The notes under the pieces were generated by a model, which searched no databases, was not told the origin of the DNA, and saw only the letters and a program-made list of their open reading frames with translations. Source: Pseudomonas sp. KK4 (GTDB lineage: Bacteria; Pseudomonadota; Gammaproteobacteria; Pseudomonadales; Pseudomonadaceae). Taken from it: a stretch of DNA of 64,000 nucleotides. Positions 1 through 8,486 of this stretch are shown here, one piece after another (within the stretch, counting starts at the first letter, position 1; every line of letters begins with the position of its first letter). The stretch covers positions 62,001 to 126,000 of the forward strand of contig NZ_LYVP01000003.1 in the NCBI RefSeq assembly GCF_001984065.1, written 5' to 3'. The translations under genes were made by a program, and so were the position numbers.

Positions 1-317
1 ACGGTAGTTTGAATAAAGGAATTGATATCGCCGGAGATTTGGGACAGCCTGTTTTAGCTGCGTCTGATGGGACGGTGGTATACGCCGGGAGTGGCTTAAG
101 GGGCTACGGCGAATTAGTCATCATCAAACACAGCGAAACCTACGTCAGTGCCTACGGACATAACCGCAGGCTGTTGGTTCGGGAGGGGCAGCAGGTCAAG
201 GTCGGACAGACAATTGCCGAAATGGGGTCAACGGGTACAGACCGGGTGAAACTGCATTTTGAGATTCGCCGCCAGGGTAAACCTGTAGATCCGCTGCAAT
301 TCCTGCCACGCCGTTGA
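1..317 (+). CDS. nlpD: NlpD C-terminus, LytM/M23 domain (5' end outside window)
   Basis: This is the last ~105 codons of a lipoprotein with an M23/LytM-type domain; the frame is open from base 3 and ends with TGA at 315-317. Recognisable pieces are [12 protein letters not shown], the VSAYGHN core and the closing [20 protein letters not shown], all typical of NlpD/EnvC-type LytM domains. The usual M23 zinc ligands are degenerate: the first Gly-x-x-His-x-x-x-Asp reads GIDIA here, as in NlpD, which activates amidases and does not cleave peptidoglycan itself. The gene immediately precedes rpoS, the standard gamma-proteobacterial order, and the main rpoS promoter usually lies inside nlpD (family knowledge; that part is outside the window). 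Confidence 0.9.
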   Translation, partial: GSLNKGIDIAGDLGQPVLAASDGTVVYAGSGLRGYGELVIIKHSETYVSAYGHNRRLLVREGQQVKVGQTIAEMGSTGTDRVKLHFEIRRQGKPVDPLQFLPRR

Positions 318-422
318 TTGCTACCAGCCTGTTTCCTTCACGTAGAGGGGACAGGCTCCAGCGTTGCCAAGGATAAAGGCGCCGCTTGAGCTTGAGGTCG
401 AACTCACCAAAGGACTATAACA

Positions 423-1430
423 ATGGCTCTCAGTAAAGAAGTGCCGGAGTTTGACATCGACGATGAGGTTCTCCTGATGGAGACCGGCATCGATACGGAT
501 TCGATGTCGAATGATGAAGGGGCGGCTCCACCTTCCGTTCGTGCCAAATCCAAACACTCCGCTTCGCTAAAGCAACACAAATACATTGACTACACGCGGG
601 CACTCGATGCCACGCAGCTGTATCTCAATGAAATCGGTTTTTCCCCACTATTGTCCCCAGAAGAAGAAGTTCATTTTGCGCGACTGTCGCAAAGTGGCGA
701 TCCGGCCGGGCGCAAACGCATGATTGAAAGTAACCTGCGGCTGGTGGTGAAAATCGCCCGGCGTTACGTCAATCGTGGCTTGTCGCTGCTGGATCTGATC
801 GAAGAGGGCAACCTTGGCTTGATCAGGGCCGTGGAGAAATTCGATCCCGAACGTGGCTTCCGCTTCTCGACCTACGCAACCTGGTGGATTCGTCAGACCA
901 TCGAGCGCGCGATCATGAATCAGACCCGGACCATCCGGCTGCCGATCCATGTGGTCAAAGAGCTCAACGTGTACCTGCGGGCCGCACGGGAGCTGACGCA
1001 GAAGCTTGATCATGAACCCTCACCCGAAGAAATCGCCAACCTGCTGGAAAAACCGGTGGGAGAGGTCAAGCGCATGCTGGGCTTGAACGAGCGGGTGTCT
1101 TCGGTCGACGTCTCGCTGGGTCCGGATTCGGATAAAACCCTGCTGGACACCCTGACTGACGATCGTCCAACCGATCCATGTGAACTGCTGCAGGATGACG
1201 ACCTGTCCCAGAGCATCGATCAGTGGCTGTCGGAGCTCACCGACAAGCAGCGCGAGGTGGTTGTACGCCGCTTCGGTCTGCGCGGCCATGAGAGCAGCAC
1301 CCTCGAAGACGTAGGCCTGGAAATCGGCCTGACCCGCGAGCGGGTCAGACAGATTCAGGTTGAAGGCCTGAAGCGTCTTCGTGAGATCCTGGAGAAAAAC
1401 GGCCTGTCGAGCGAGTCGCTGTTTCAATAA
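423..1430 (+). CDS. rpoS: RNA polymerase sigma factor RpoS (stationary phase/stress)
   Basis: 335-residue sigma-70 family protein, the usual Pseudomonas RpoS length. Region 1.2 begins near residue 55 ([20 protein letters not shown]). Regions 2.1-2.4 cover about 95-165, with [18 protein letters not shown] and [16 protein letters not shown] as the -10 recognition and melting part. Region 3 follows, and region 4 with its helix-turn-helix ([19 protein letters not shown]) lies at about 290-320. The ATG follows a weak ribosome site after a 105-base leader. It directs transcription of stationary-phase and stress genes. A strong hairpin terminator follows at 1449-1483. Identification rests on sequence plus the nlpD-rpoS-rsmZ-fdxA order. 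Confidence 0.98.
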   Translation: MALSKEVPEFDIDDEVLLMETGIDTDSMSNDEGAAPPSVRAKSKHSASLKQHKYIDYTRALDATQLYLNEIGFSPLLSPEEEVHFARLSQSGDPAGRKRMIESNLRLVVKIARRYVNRGLSLLDLIEEGNLGLIRAVEKFDPERGFRFSTYATWWIRQTIERAIMNQTRTIRLPIHVVKELNVYLRAARELTQKLDHEPSPEEIANLLEKPVGEVKRMLGLNERVSSVDVSLGPDSDKTLLDTLTDDRPTDPCELLQDDDLSQSIDQWLSELTDKQREVVVRRFGLRGHESSTLEDVGLEIGLTRERVRQIQVEGLKRLREILEKNGLSSESLFQ

Positions 1431-1448
1431 CAGGCTCGTGTAGATGGC

Positions 1449-1483
1449 AACAAAACGCCCCGACTGGTCGGGGCTTTTTGTTG
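1449..1483 (+). terminator. rpoS intrinsic terminator
   Basis: GCCCCGAC/GTCGGGGC stem (1457-1474) with a two-base loop, followed by TTTTTG; flanking CAACAAAA and TTTTGTTG extend the pairing. Confidence 0.9.
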
Positions 1484-1536
1484 CCCGGTGAAAAGCGGCT
1501 AAAGGAAGGCCGTCGCTCATTTTTGCAGACCCGCAC

Positions 1537-1554
1537 TGTAAGCCTTCGCTTACT
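1537..1554 (+). promoter_or_regulatory. GacA box (upstream activating sequence of rsmZ)
   Basis: TGTAAGCCTTCGCTTACT is an almost perfect palindrome matching the known GacA-binding element TGTAAGN6CTTACA. It lies about 190 bases upstream of the predicted rsmZ start, the distance known for this promoter in fluorescent pseudomonads. It implies that the GacS/GacA two-component system controls the small RNA. Confidence 0.9.
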
Positions 1555-1691
1555 CCTTGCGTAAGTGTTCGTTATTTTTACAGTGCGAGAGTCGTCAGTT
1601 GTCGTTGTTTATAACCGCTATATATATGAAAAATAAGAATTTTTTTAAAGATTATAAGTATGTGACAGGCTGTTCTGTCTGAAAGCGGTGG

Positions 1692-1719
1692 TTGCTATGA
1701 GCGCGGATCACATTAGTAT
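1692..1719 (+). promoter_or_regulatory. Predicted rsmZ promoter
   Basis: TTGCTA at 1692-1697 and TAGTAT at 1714-1719, separated by 16 bases, would start transcription near 1727-1728, just where sequence resembling the 5' end of RsmZ begins. Confidence 0.6.
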
Positions 1720-1727
1720 CGGCGGTG

Positions 1728-1855
1728 TGTCAACGGACAGACACGCCCTTCACGGATGAAGGGAAGGACATCGCTGGAAGCGATTCATCAGGACGATGAA
1801 AAGGAATACAGGGAATAGGGAAAAAATGTGGGCGGGTCAAACCGCCCCTTTTTTT
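1728..1855 (+). ncRNA. rsmZ: Small regulatory RNA RsmZ
   Basis: A non-coding RNA of about 128 nt between rpoS and fdxA, the conserved position of rsmZ in Pseudomonas. It carries about eight GGA triplets (for example at 1735, 1754, 1766, 1776, 1791, 1803 and 1812), several in hairpin loops such as CTTCACGGATGAAG (1749-1762) and TTCATCAGGACGATGAA. These loops sequester the translational repressors RsmA/RsmE. It ends in a GGGCGGGT..ACCGCCC hairpin with a run of T. The GacA box and promoter upstream complete the regulatory unit. By family knowledge it titrates RsmA and thereby relieves repression of secondary metabolism and exoproduct genes. Confidence 0.92.
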
Positions 1856-1856
1856 G
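1830..1856 (+). terminator. rsmZ terminator
   Basis: GGGCGGGTcaaACCGCCC-type stem followed by seven T. Confidence 0.9.
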
Positions 1857-1869
1857 CCCGCAGAAAAGC

Positions 1870-1896
1870 AAAAAGGCCCTTGTGGGGCCTTTTTTT
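1870..1896 (-). terminator. fdxA terminator (bidirectional hairpin)
   Basis: AGGCCC (1874-1879), TTGTG loop, GGGCCT (1885-1890), with A and T tracts on either side. It can serve fdxA on the minus strand and back up rsmZ on the plus strand. Confidence 0.75.
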
Positions 1897-1912
1897 GGGA
1901 ACGCGTGGGTAA

Positions 1913-2236
1913 TCAGCGTTCGAGGTGTTCGATCTTGCCTGGCTTGCCATCCCAATCGGCGGAGTCCGGCAAAGGATCCTTGCGCTCAGTGATGTTCGGC
2001 CAGACTTCGGCCAATTCCAGGTTCAATGCAATGAAGTTTTCCATGCCGGCCGGGATTTCATCTTCGGAGAAGATGGCCACGGCAGGGCATTCAGGTTCGC
2101 ACAGTGCGCAGTCGATGCACTCATCCGGGTGAATCACCAGGAAATTCGGGCCTTCGTAAAAGCAGTCCACCGGACACACTTCTACGCAGTCGGTGTACTT
2201 GCACTTGATGCAGTTGTCGGTGACGACGAAGGTCAT
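1913..2236 (-). CDS. fdxA: 7Fe ferredoxin FdxA
   Basis: 107-residue seven-iron ferredoxin. Cysteines at 9, 12, 17, 21, 25, 40, 43, 46 and 50 provide the [3Fe-4S] and [4Fe-4S] ligands, followed by a long acidic C-terminal tail typical of the Azotobacter FdI/FdxA type. The start MTFVV was chosen over an upstream in-frame ATG because GGAGAG lies 8-13 bases before it (2245-2250). It is a soluble low-potential electron carrier; its partner is not shown here. Confidence 0.95.
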   Translation of the reverse strand: MTFVVTDNCIKCKYTDCVEVCPVDCFYEGPNFLVIHPDECIDCALCEPECPAVAIFSEDEIPAGMENFIALNLELAEVWPNITERKDPLPDSADWDGKPGKIEHLER

Positions 2237-2378
2237 TTCTAATTCTCTCCTCAGGCGCGGCTTGCTGCGCCCCTTCACGTGGGGGTCGCATGGTTCGGGA
2301 GCGATAGTCTGCTGGCCAGGCTAAAAGCCAGCAGCATCCCAAACCGCGCGAGATTCTAACAGCTTGCAAGCCCGTGCG

Positions 2379-4958
2379 TTAGATCCGTGTCTTTAGTGTA
2401 TAGAGCATTTCCAGCGCGCGGCGCGGCGTCATGTCATCCAGATCGAGCTTGGCCAGGTCATCAAGCACCGGATGCGGCAGGCTGGCGAACATATCGCTCT
2501 GCTGCGGCGCCGCCGGTTTGCCTTTGACAGGCTTGGGCGCTTCATGGGGCAGGGCGGTGTCTTCCAGGCGGCTCAAATGCTCCCGCGCACGCACGATCAC
2601 TTCGCTCGGTACACCGGCCAATTGTGCCACGGCCAGGCCGTAGCTCTGGCTGGCAGGCCCTGGTAGTACGTGGTGCAGGAACACAATGCGTTCGTTGTGC
2701 TCGGTGGCATTGAGGTGCACGTTGGCCACCAGCGGCTGGGCTTCCGGCAGCACCGTCAGCTCGAAGTAGTGGGTGGCAAACAGCGTGTAGGCACGCAGAT
2801 GCGCCAGTCGTTCGGCCGCAGCCCAGGCCAGGGATAGACCGTCGAAGGTGCTGGTACCGCGGCCCACTTCGTCCATCAGCACCAGGCTGCGTTCGGTGGC
2901 GTTGTGCAGGATGTTGGCGGTTTCACTCATTTCGACCATAAAGGTCGAGCGCCCACCGGCCAAGTCATCGCTGGAGCCGATCCGGGTGAAGATCCGGTCG
3001 ACCAGGGACAATTCACAACTGGCTGCCGGTACGAAGCTGCCGATATGGGCCAACAGTACGATCAACGCGGTCTGGCGCATATAGGTGGATTTACCGCCCA
3101 TGTTCGGGCCGGTGATCACCAGCATGCGGGTGTTGTCATCCAGGCTCAGGTCGTTGGCCACGAACGGTGTGGTCAAGACTTGCTCGACCACTGGATGACG
3201 ACCCTGGCTGATGCGCATGCACGGCTCGCTGACGAAGCGTGGGCAGTTCAGGTCAAGGTTCAGCGCGCGCTCGGCCAGGTTGCTGAGCACGTCCAGTTCG
3301 GCCAGTGCGCCAGCGGTGTCCTGCAGGGGCGGTAATTGCGCGATCAAGTCTTCGAGCAGCGCTTCGTACAGCATCTTCTCCCGGGCCAGGGCGCGGCTCT
3401 TGGCCGACAGCGCCTTGTCTTCGAAGGCCTTGAGTTCCGGGGTGATGAAGCGCTCGGCGCCCTTGAGCGTCTGCCGGCGGATGTAATCGGCCGGTGCCGA
3501 CTCAGCCTGCTTGCTGGGCAATTCGATAAAGTAACCGTGGATGCGGTTGTAGCCGACCTTCAGGTGCGACAGGCCGGTGCGGGCCTTTTCTCGTGCCTCG
3601 AGGTCGATCAGGAATTGTCCGGCGTTCTCGCTCAGCGATTGCAGCTCGTCGAGTTCGCTGTCGTAACCGGTCTTCAGCACGCCGCCGTCGCGGATCACCG
3701 CCGGCGGGTTGTCGATGATGGCTTTCTCCAGCAACGCGGCCAGTTCCGGGTAGGTGCTGGTGATGGTCGCCAGTTGCTGCAGGTGCGGTGCCTCGAGCTC
3801 GGTCATCGCCCGTTGCAGCTCAGGCAGTGCGCCGAGGGCGTCACGCAGGCGTGCAAGGTCTCGCGGACGAGCATTGCGCAGACCGATACGCGCGAGAATC
3901 CGCTCGATGTCGCCGATTTCCTTGAGCTGCGGCTGCAGCTTTTCAAAACGGTAACCGTCCAGCAGGCAAGTGATCGACGACTGGCGAGCCAGCAATACGC
4001 TCAGGTCCCGCAGCGGGCGATTGAGCCAACGGGTCAGCAAGCGGCTGCCCATGGCCGTCTGGCAACGGTCGACCACCGATTGCAGCGTGTTGTCGCGACC
4101 GCCGGCCAGGTTGGTATCCAGCTCCAGGTTGCGCCGACTCGCACCGTCGAGCACCACGGTGTCATCCAGGCGTTCATGGCGCAGGCTGCGCAAATGGGGC
4201 AGGGCCGTGCGCTGGGTTTCCTTGGCGTAGGCCAGGAGGCAACCGGCGGCGCCGATGGCCAGGGTCAGGTTCTCGCAACCGAAGCCTTTGAGGTCCTGGG
4301 TGGAAAATTGCTGGCACAGACTTTTCAGCGCCGAATCCCGTTCGAAATCCCACGGCGCGCGGCGACGAACCCCACGACGCTTTTCCGCCGGCAGGTCCTT
4401 CGGCCAATCGTCCGGGATCAACAGTTCCACCGGATTGACCCGTTCCAGTTCCGCCAGCAGATTTTCCCAGCCCTTGATTTCCAGCACGCTGAAGTTGCCG
4501 CTGGTGATATCCAGTACCGCCAGGCCGAACAGGCGTTCGTCACCCAGCACCGCAGCAATCAGGTTGTCACGGCGCTCGTCCAGCAGCGCTTCGTCACTCA
4601 CCGTCCCCGGCGTAATGATCCGCACCACCTGTCGCTCCACCGGCCCTTTGCTGGTGGCCGGGTCGCCGACCTGTTCACAGATCACCACCGACTCACCGAG
4701 CTTCACCAGCTTCGCCAGATACCCTTCGGCGGCATGGTAAGGAATCCCGCACATCGGAATCGCCTGCCCGGCCGACTGCCCGCGGGCAGTCAGGGTGATG
4801 TCGAGCAACTTGGCTGCCTTCTTCGCGTCTTCGTAGAAGATCTCGTAGAAGTCGCCCATGCGGTAGAACATCAATTGGTCTGGGTGTTGATTCTTCAGGC
4901 GCCAATACTGCTGCATCATCGGCGTGTGGGAAGACAGGTCGGAAACGGCTTTATTCAT
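2379..4958 (-). CDS. mutS: DNA mismatch repair protein MutS
   Basis: 859 residues, full MutS length. The mismatch-reading Phe-x-Glu is F37-Y38-E39 in [10 protein letters not shown]. Connector, lever and clamp domains follow. The ATPase Walker [10 protein letters not shown] is near 614-624, followed by the signature [16 protein letters not shown] and Walker [17 protein letters not shown]. It binds base mismatches and small loops and recruits MutL. The start MNKAVSDLS was picked because the family begins there; an open extension upstream has no similarity. It is transcribed towards fdxA; the tailocin repressor is divergent on the other side. Confidence 0.97.
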   Translation of the reverse strand: MNKAVSDLSSHTPMMQQYWRLKNQHPDQLMFYRMGDFYEIFYEDAKKAAKLLDITLTARGQSAGQAIPMCGIPYHAAEGYLAKLVKLGESVVICEQVGDPATSKGPVERQVVRIITPGTVSDEALLDERRDNLIAAVLGDERLFGLAVLDITSGNFSVLEIKGWENLLAELERVNPVELLIPDDWPKDLPAEKRRGVRRRAPWDFERDSALKSLCQQFSTQDLKGFGCENLTLAIGAAGCLLAYAKETQRTALPHLRSLRHERLDDTVVLDGASRRNLELDTNLAGGRDNTLQSVVDRCQTAMGSRLLTRWLNRPLRDLSVLLARQSSITCLLDGYRFEKLQPQLKEIGDIERILARIGLRNARPRDLARLRDALGALPELQRAMTELEAPHLQQLATITSTYPELAALLEKAIIDNPPAVIRDGGVLKTGYDSELDELQSLSENAGQFLIDLEAREKARTGLSHLKVGYNRIHGYFIELPSKQAESAPADYIRRQTLKGAERFITPELKAFEDKALSAKSRALAREKMLYEALLEDLIAQLPPLQDTAGALAELDVLSNLAERALNLDLNCPRFVSEPCMRISQGRHPVVEQVLTTPFVANDLSLDDNTRMLVITGPNMGGKSTYMRQTALIVLLAHIGSFVPAASCELSLVDRIFTRIGSSDDLAGGRSTFMVEMSETANILHNATERSLVLMDEVGRGTSTFDGLSLAWAAAERLAHLRAYTLFATHYFELTVLPEAQPLVANVHLNATEHNERIVFLHHVLPGPASQSYGLAVAQLAGVPSEVIVRAREHLSRLEDTALPHEAPKPVKGKPAAPQQSDMFASLPHPVLDDLAKLDLDDMTPRRALEMLYTLKTRI

Positions 4959-5107
4959 TGGGGATCGGAAAACTCGTTCAAGGGTGTGGGACAAAGGTGG
5001 GGCATCTGCCCGGCTTTTCCGCAATGGGCGCAAGATTAACATGGGCGGTTGGCCGGACGCAGGCATGAACGCCATGTGGTCCTGCTCGGCAGCGTCATTC
5101 ATCCTGT

Positions 5108-5136
5108 TATGCGAAATTCATGCAAATATGCATTTG
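5108..5136 (+). promoter_or_regulatory. TGCAT-type operator candidates before the tailocin repressor
   Basis: ATGCA at 5120-5124 and ATGCAT at 5128-5133, within the near-palindrome CAAATATGCATTTG (5123-5136). The same words recur downstream of the repressor at 6000-6059, suggesting that the repressor binds both its own promoter and the tailocin promoter. This is inference from shared motifs. Confidence 0.5.
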
Positions 5137-5160
5137 TCTTCCGCGCGAAGAACAAGCAAT

Positions 5161-5904
5161 ATGCGCATTATGCAAAAACGCAACGTTTCTACCGTTTTAA
5201 GAGCACTGCTCGATCAGCACGGCATCTCCCCCACGGAGCTTCACCGTCGCACCGGCGTGCCTCAATCCACTCTCTCGCGGATTCTCAGCGGGAAGATCGT
5301 CGATCCTTCGGATAAACACATCTCCAGAATCGCCGAGTACTTCGCCGTGAGCACCGACCAGTTGCGCGGGCGCGCCGATGTCGCGCCGGCGGCCGCTGGC
5401 GGGCGCGATCAATTGCATTCGGAACTCAAGGACATAAGTCTGTGGGACGACGATACCCCCGTCGATGACGACGAAGTGTCCGTCCCCTTTCTTCGCGAGG
5501 TTGAATTGGCAGCGGGATCGGGAAGATTCGTCATCGAAGAGAGCGAGCGCTCCAGCCTGCGCTTCGGCAAGCGCAGCCTGCGTCATAACGGCGTGCAGTT
5601 CGACCAGGCCAAATGCGTGACAGTGCGCGGCAACAGCATGTTGCCCGTGCTGCGCGATGGTGCCACGGTCGGGGTCAACGCCGGCAAATGCGGGATTGGC
5701 GATATCGTCGACGGCGACCTCTATGCCATCAATCACAACGGCCAGTTGCGCGTGAAACAACTGTATCGCCTGCCCACCGGCATTCGCCTGCGCAGCTTCA
5801 ATCGCGACGAACACCCCGATGAGGACTACAGCTTCCAGGAAATGCAGGAAGAGCAAATCGTCATCCTCGGTCACGTCTTCTGGTGGGGCATGTACGCCCG
5901 TTAA
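5161..5904 (+). CDS. PrtR/CI-like self-cleaving repressor of the tailocin
   Basis: 247-residue repressor with an XRE helix-turn-helix at about 8-68 (GISPTELHRRTGVPQSTLSRILSGK) and a LexA/CI-type S24 peptidase domain at about 105-240. Visible catalytic parts are the scissile Ala118-Gly119 (ELAAGSG), nucleophile Ser159 (GNSM) and Lys199 (LRVKQL). By family knowledge such repressors self-cleave when stimulated by the RecA filament, so DNA damage induces the genes they hold off. Start: ATG 5161; a second ATG at 5170 is possible, and the ribosome site is weak in either case. It lies between mutS and the tail genes, with operator-like repeats on both sides. The symbol prtR is often used, but orthology to P. 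aeruginosa PrtR is not proven. Confidence 0.9.
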   Translation: MRIMQKRNVSTVLRALLDQHGISPTELHRRTGVPQSTLSRILSGKIVDPSDKHISRIAEYFAVSTDQLRGRADVAPAAAGGRDQLHSELKDISLWDDDTPVDDDEVSVPFLREVELAAGSGRFVIEESERSSLRFGKRSLRHNGVQFDQAKCVTVRGNSMLPVLRDGATVGVNAGKCGIGDIVDGDLYAINHNGQLRVKQLYRLPTGIRLRSFNRDEHPDEDYSFQEMQEEQIVILGHVFWWGMYAR

Positions 5905-5922
5905 CCCCTTCACCTTGAATCG

Positions 5923-5948
5923 AAACCCGCCCTGAGCGGGTTTTTTTT
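5923..5948 (+). terminator. Repressor gene terminator
   Basis: AACCCGC-cctga-GCGGGTT followed by eight T. Confidence 0.9.
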
Positions 5949-5997
5949 CGCCTGCAAAAAGCCGCCAAGCCCTTTGTTTACAGATGTTTCATGCGTT

Positions 5998-6059
5998 GGT
6001 GCATTCTCGATGCATAAATAAATGCATTTGTGCATTGACTGTATATGCATCCATGCATA
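5998..6059 (+). promoter_or_regulatory. TGCAT operator array / presumed tailocin promoter
   Basis: Six TGCAT words in about 60 bases (6000, 6011, 6023, 6031, 6046, 6054), including the palindrome AAATGCATTT (6020-6029) and the inverted repeat TATGCAT-CC-ATGCATA (6044-6059). It follows the repressor terminator and precedes the tail genes, where the repressed promoter is expected. I could not assign -35/-10 elements with confidence because the whole stretch is AT-rich. From 6060 to 6285 I see an untranslated leader without a convincing gene. Confidence 0.6.
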
Positions 6060-6285
6060 TTCTTTGTCTCAAGCCGCTCAACAAAGTGGCTCGAAACCAG
6101 GCTCTTTAGTTTCACCAAAAGGCAGCGATGAACCGGCCTCAACGGTTCAGAGGGTTGGCAACTGACCCGGGTGTGCAGCGTAAAGCACCAGAAGCAGTTA
6201 TCCGGCGGGCAGGGACCGCGGTCGGAAGAACAATTTGAACAGACCCGTACCGCGCCAGTAGCGCCGAAAGGTCGACGCGAAGGAC

Positions 6286-6320
6286 CGCATTACTGAAAAG
6301 CCTGGCGCGAGCCGGGCTTT
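6286..6320 (+). repeat. Direct repeat copy 1 flanking the orphan fibre-assembly gene
   Basis: CGCATTACTGAAA followed by a CC-GG hairpin and T run. A second imperfect copy of about 35 bases is at 6846-6881, 560 bases away, on the other side of the gene at 6388. Confidence 0.8.
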
Positions 6321-6322
6321 TT
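6297..6322 (+). terminator. Terminator-like hairpin in the tailocin leader
   Basis: AGCCTGGC-gcga-GCCGGGCT (one G-U pair) followed by TTTT, between the operator array and the first tail-related gene. Confidence 0.75.
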
Positions 6323-6387
6323 GGAATGCCTACCTGATATAGGCAGATCGCAACGTGCCGGATGCCGGCATTTATAAGGAAATTGAG

Positions 6388-6804
6388 ATGAAGAAATACG
6401 TACGCATCGTCGACGGCAAGGTCGACAACATCTTTGAAACGAACAATCCGATTACCGAGGAGTTTCCAACCGATCAAGTGTGGGTTGATGTAACTGCATT
6501 GCCCAAGATCGACTATTCGTGGAACGCGGTTAACACCAACGGCGTCTGGACATTCAGCGACAGCGATCCGTGGGGCCAGCCATCTTGGCTTTCCCAGCAA
6601 CTGCGAAGCGAAAGGGGGCCCCGAATCGATAAGGCCAACGCCACGCTGGCTTCTACCGCGCTGCAGTACAAGGTTGAACTGGGTCTTGCCACTGCGGCGG
6701 ATGAAGCCGGTTTGCTGGCCTACAAGCAGTTCTTCATTGATATGAGCAACGTGAACAAACAACCGGGTTACCCGTTGACTGTCACTTGGCCAGAACTTCC
6801 TTAA
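6388..6804 (+). CDS. Orphan tail fibre assembly-like (Tfa) protein
   Basis: 138-residue protein resembling tail fibre assembly chaperones. It has an N-terminal part MKKYVRIVDGKVDNIF, a W-rich middle (VWTFSDSDPWGQP), a helical stretch and the closing TVTWPELP, which resembles the W-P ending of Tfa proteins. The start follows a good ribosome site (AAGGAAATTGAG). It lies before the holin and away from the fibre gene at 10443, which has its own chaperone at 12227. Direct repeats with terminators bracket it. It may be a leftover or exchangeable fibre-module piece, or may serve the same fibre. Family assignment is moderate; the role is inferred. Confidence 0.7.
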   Translation: MKKYVRIVDGKVDNIFETNNPITEEFPTDQVWVDVTALPKIDYSWNAVNTNGVWTFSDSDPWGQPSWLSQQLRSERGPRIDKANATLASTALQYKVELGLATAADEAGLLAYKQFFIDMSNVNKQPGYPLTVTWPELP

Positions 6805-6845
6805 ATACAGCGTCCAGCACTTGCCAGACACTCCGCAAAGCCAAG

Positions 6846-6881
6846 CGCATTACTGAAAGGCCCGGCCAATGCCGGGCTTTT
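6846..6881 (+). repeat. Direct repeat copy 2 flanking the orphan fibre-assembly gene
   Basis: CGCATTACTGAAAGG plus a GC hairpin and T run, matching 6286-6320. Confidence 0.8.
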
Positions 6882-6882
6882 C
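6858..6882 (+). terminator. Terminator-like hairpin before the holin
   Basis: GCCCGGC-caat-GCCGGGC (6860-6877) followed by TTTT. Confidence 0.8.
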
Positions 6883-6955
6883 ACAGTCCCTGCCTTAAGA
6901 CACGTGGTTGAGCCCAACACACCGATCACTCATCAATCACCCCAGGAGGCGTGAC

Positions 6956-7306
6956 ATGACAAACGAGCACCAAGCGTTGCTGGACATGCCGATCTGGCTC
7001 GTCATCGTCCTCGCCCTGGTGGGCGGGGTGTCCGGCGAAATGTGGCGAGCCGACAAGGATGGCGCCCGAGGCTGGTCATTGCTGCGGCGGCTGGCCTTGC
7101 GCTCTGGCGCCTGCATCGTGTGCGGCGTTTCGGCCGTCATGCTGCTGTACGCCGCCGGGATGTCGATCTGGGCGGCGGGCGCCTTCGGTTGCCTGACGGC
7201 GATGGCGGGGGCGGATGTGGCCATCGGGCTCTACGAACGATGGGCGGCGAAGCGGATCGGGGTTTGTGACGTGCCACCTCGTGATTCTCGTTCCGACCAA
7301 CAGTGA
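6956..7306 (+). CDS. Tailocin holin
   Basis: 116-residue small membrane protein with three hydrophobic segments (about 10-27, 48-68 and 69-90) and a charged, hydrophilic C-terminus (RWAAKRIGVCDVPPRDSRSDQQ). This is the topology of phage holins of the type found at the head of Pseudomonas tailocin clusters. The start has a strong AGGAGG 6 bases upstream. It would form membrane lesions that let the endolysin (18919) reach the wall and release tailocin particles. The lysis genes are split: the holin is at the front and the endolysin and spanins at the end of the cluster. Confidence 0.85.
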   Translation: MTNEHQALLDMPIWLVIVLALVGGVSGEMWRADKDGARGWSLLRRLALRSGACIVCGVSAVMLLYAAGMSIWAAGAFGCLTAMAGADVAIGLYERWAAKRIGVCDVPPRDSRSDQQ

Positions 7307-7335
7307 ACCCTTCGACGCCCTAACAGGAAGTTTTT

Positions 7336-7860
7336 ATGCCCCTTGTTATTGAAAGGCCTTCGCAGCTTTACGCCGCGATTGTCGCAGCCCTGCGCGACTC
7401 AACATTGGGAATCAACATCGGGAGCCGTGAAGATTCGATCGATGTCAGCGATCAACCCTGGGTGTCGATCGCCATCGATCGCGACGCCACGGATAGTCGT
7501 GCCAGTGATGGGCGCATCGCCCATGTGCTGACGGTTTCGTTGCAAGCTGTGGTGGACGCGACAGCCGTGAACCCGAGCCTCGCAGCCTGTGACCTGACCA
7601 GTGCGCTCAAGGATTTGGTCACGGATAACCGGTGGGGGCTGCCCATCGATCAATGCGATCTGCCGTCAAACCTGGACGCTCTGCCTTCGCTATCTGCCAG
7701 TGGCATGCGGGAGCACAACGCGTGGACCCTGACGTTCACTCAAACGCTGTACTTCGGCGCTCCTGTGCTGGACGACCCGTTGGGCACACCAAAGTTCGCC
7801 CGCACCTGGGAAGTCTCGAGCATCGACGACCCGGACCAATACACGGAACTGGAGGACTGA
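7336..7860 (+). CDS. Tail protein of unknown role, possibly tail completion/terminator
   Basis: 174 residues with no motif I can name. It is alpha/beta in character (SDQPWVSIAIDRDAT and AHVLTVSLQAVVDA). The position, directly before gpV and 3 bases from it, is where P2-like tails carry completion or terminator proteins, and the size fits. Translation is from ATG 7336 after AGGAAG. The function is inferred from position only. Confidence 0.75.
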   Translation: MPLVIERPSQLYAAIVAALRDSTLGINIGSREDSIDVSDQPWVSIAIDRDATDSRASDGRIAHVLTVSLQAVVDATAVNPSLAACDLTSALKDLVTDNRWGLPIDQCDLPSNLDALPSLSASGMREHNAWTLTFTQTLYFGAPVLDDPLGTPKFARTWEVSSIDDPDQYTELED

Positions 7861-7863
7861 CTC

Positions 7864-8475
7864 ATGTTCGATGCGTTTTTACGCTCGCAATTGGGGCCGA
7901 TCATCGAACGCCTGGCCGAGATGGAAGCCGAGCTCGAAGACTTGTACCGACGCACCGACAGCCTGTGTCGCATTGGCGTCTGCCAGGAAGTCGATGCGGC
8001 CAGCAACACGTGCCGGGTTCGTCACGGTGAGCTGCTGACACCGGCCATCCGCTTTTTCAATCCCAGCGCCGGAGCGCAAAGCGAGTCGCGGATCCCTTCG
8101 GTGGGCGAGCAATGCCTGTTGCTCAACCACGCGGCGGGTGAGGGCAGCGCTCAATCCGTTGCGTTGTTCGGGCTCACCAGCAATCAGTTTCCTCCCGCCT
8201 CGACTCAAGCGTCGCTGACGCGTCGCGTTTACGGGGACGGTACGGAAAGTGGTTACGACGATGCCAGTCATGCCTTGCACTGGAAAAACGGCCCGGCGGC
8301 GTTCAACGGCGATCGCCAGGCGCTCGAGTTGAATATCGGCCCGGCGCGGCTGGCCATGAGCCCCCAGGCCATTGAGCTGCAAATGGGCGCGGTCGGCATG
8401 CGACTCGACGCATCCGGTGTGCACCTGAGCGGTCCGGTGGTGGATCACCAAGGCCGCGTGATCAGCACTGCATAA
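7864..8475 (+). CDS. Baseplate assembly protein V (tail spike)
   Basis: 203-residue gpV-like central spike. An N-terminal helix (about 5-35) is followed by an OB-like domain (CRIGVCQEVDAASNTCRVRHGELLTPAIRFFNPSAG, then PSVGEQCLLL and SAQSVALFGL), then a beta-repeat stalk (ALELNIGPARLAMSPQAIELQMGAVGMRLDASGVHLSG). By family knowledge the trimeric spike sits at the centre of the baseplate and pierces the outer membrane on contraction. It is short compared with P2 gpV-type spikes that carry longer apex regions. It is part of a tightly spaced operon with gpW and gpJ. Confidence 0.9.
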   Translation: MFDAFLRSQLGPIIERLAEMEAELEDLYRRTDSLCRIGVCQEVDAASNTCRVRHGELLTPAIRFFNPSAGAQSESRIPSVGEQCLLLNHAAGEGSAQSVALFGLTSNQFPPASTQASLTRRVYGDGTESGYDDASHALHWKNGPAAFNGDRQALELNIGPARLAMSPQAIELQMGAVGMRLDASGVHLSGPVVDHQGRVISTA

Positions 8476-8486
8476 GGGTATTTCCA

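Noticed and set aside
3336..5039. Long open frame antisense to mutS (567 codons)
   Set aside because: mutS on the other strand is a certain gene; the antisense frame has no family features and follows from GC-rich codon use.
5108..5160. LexA box before the tailocin repressor
   Set aside because: No CTG-N10-CAG in a good context; control is more likely by RecA-stimulated self-cleavage of the repressor.
6128..6238. 36-codon frame in the tailocin leader
   Set aside because: No ribosome site, no similarity that I recognise and GC-driven composition; left as part of the leader.
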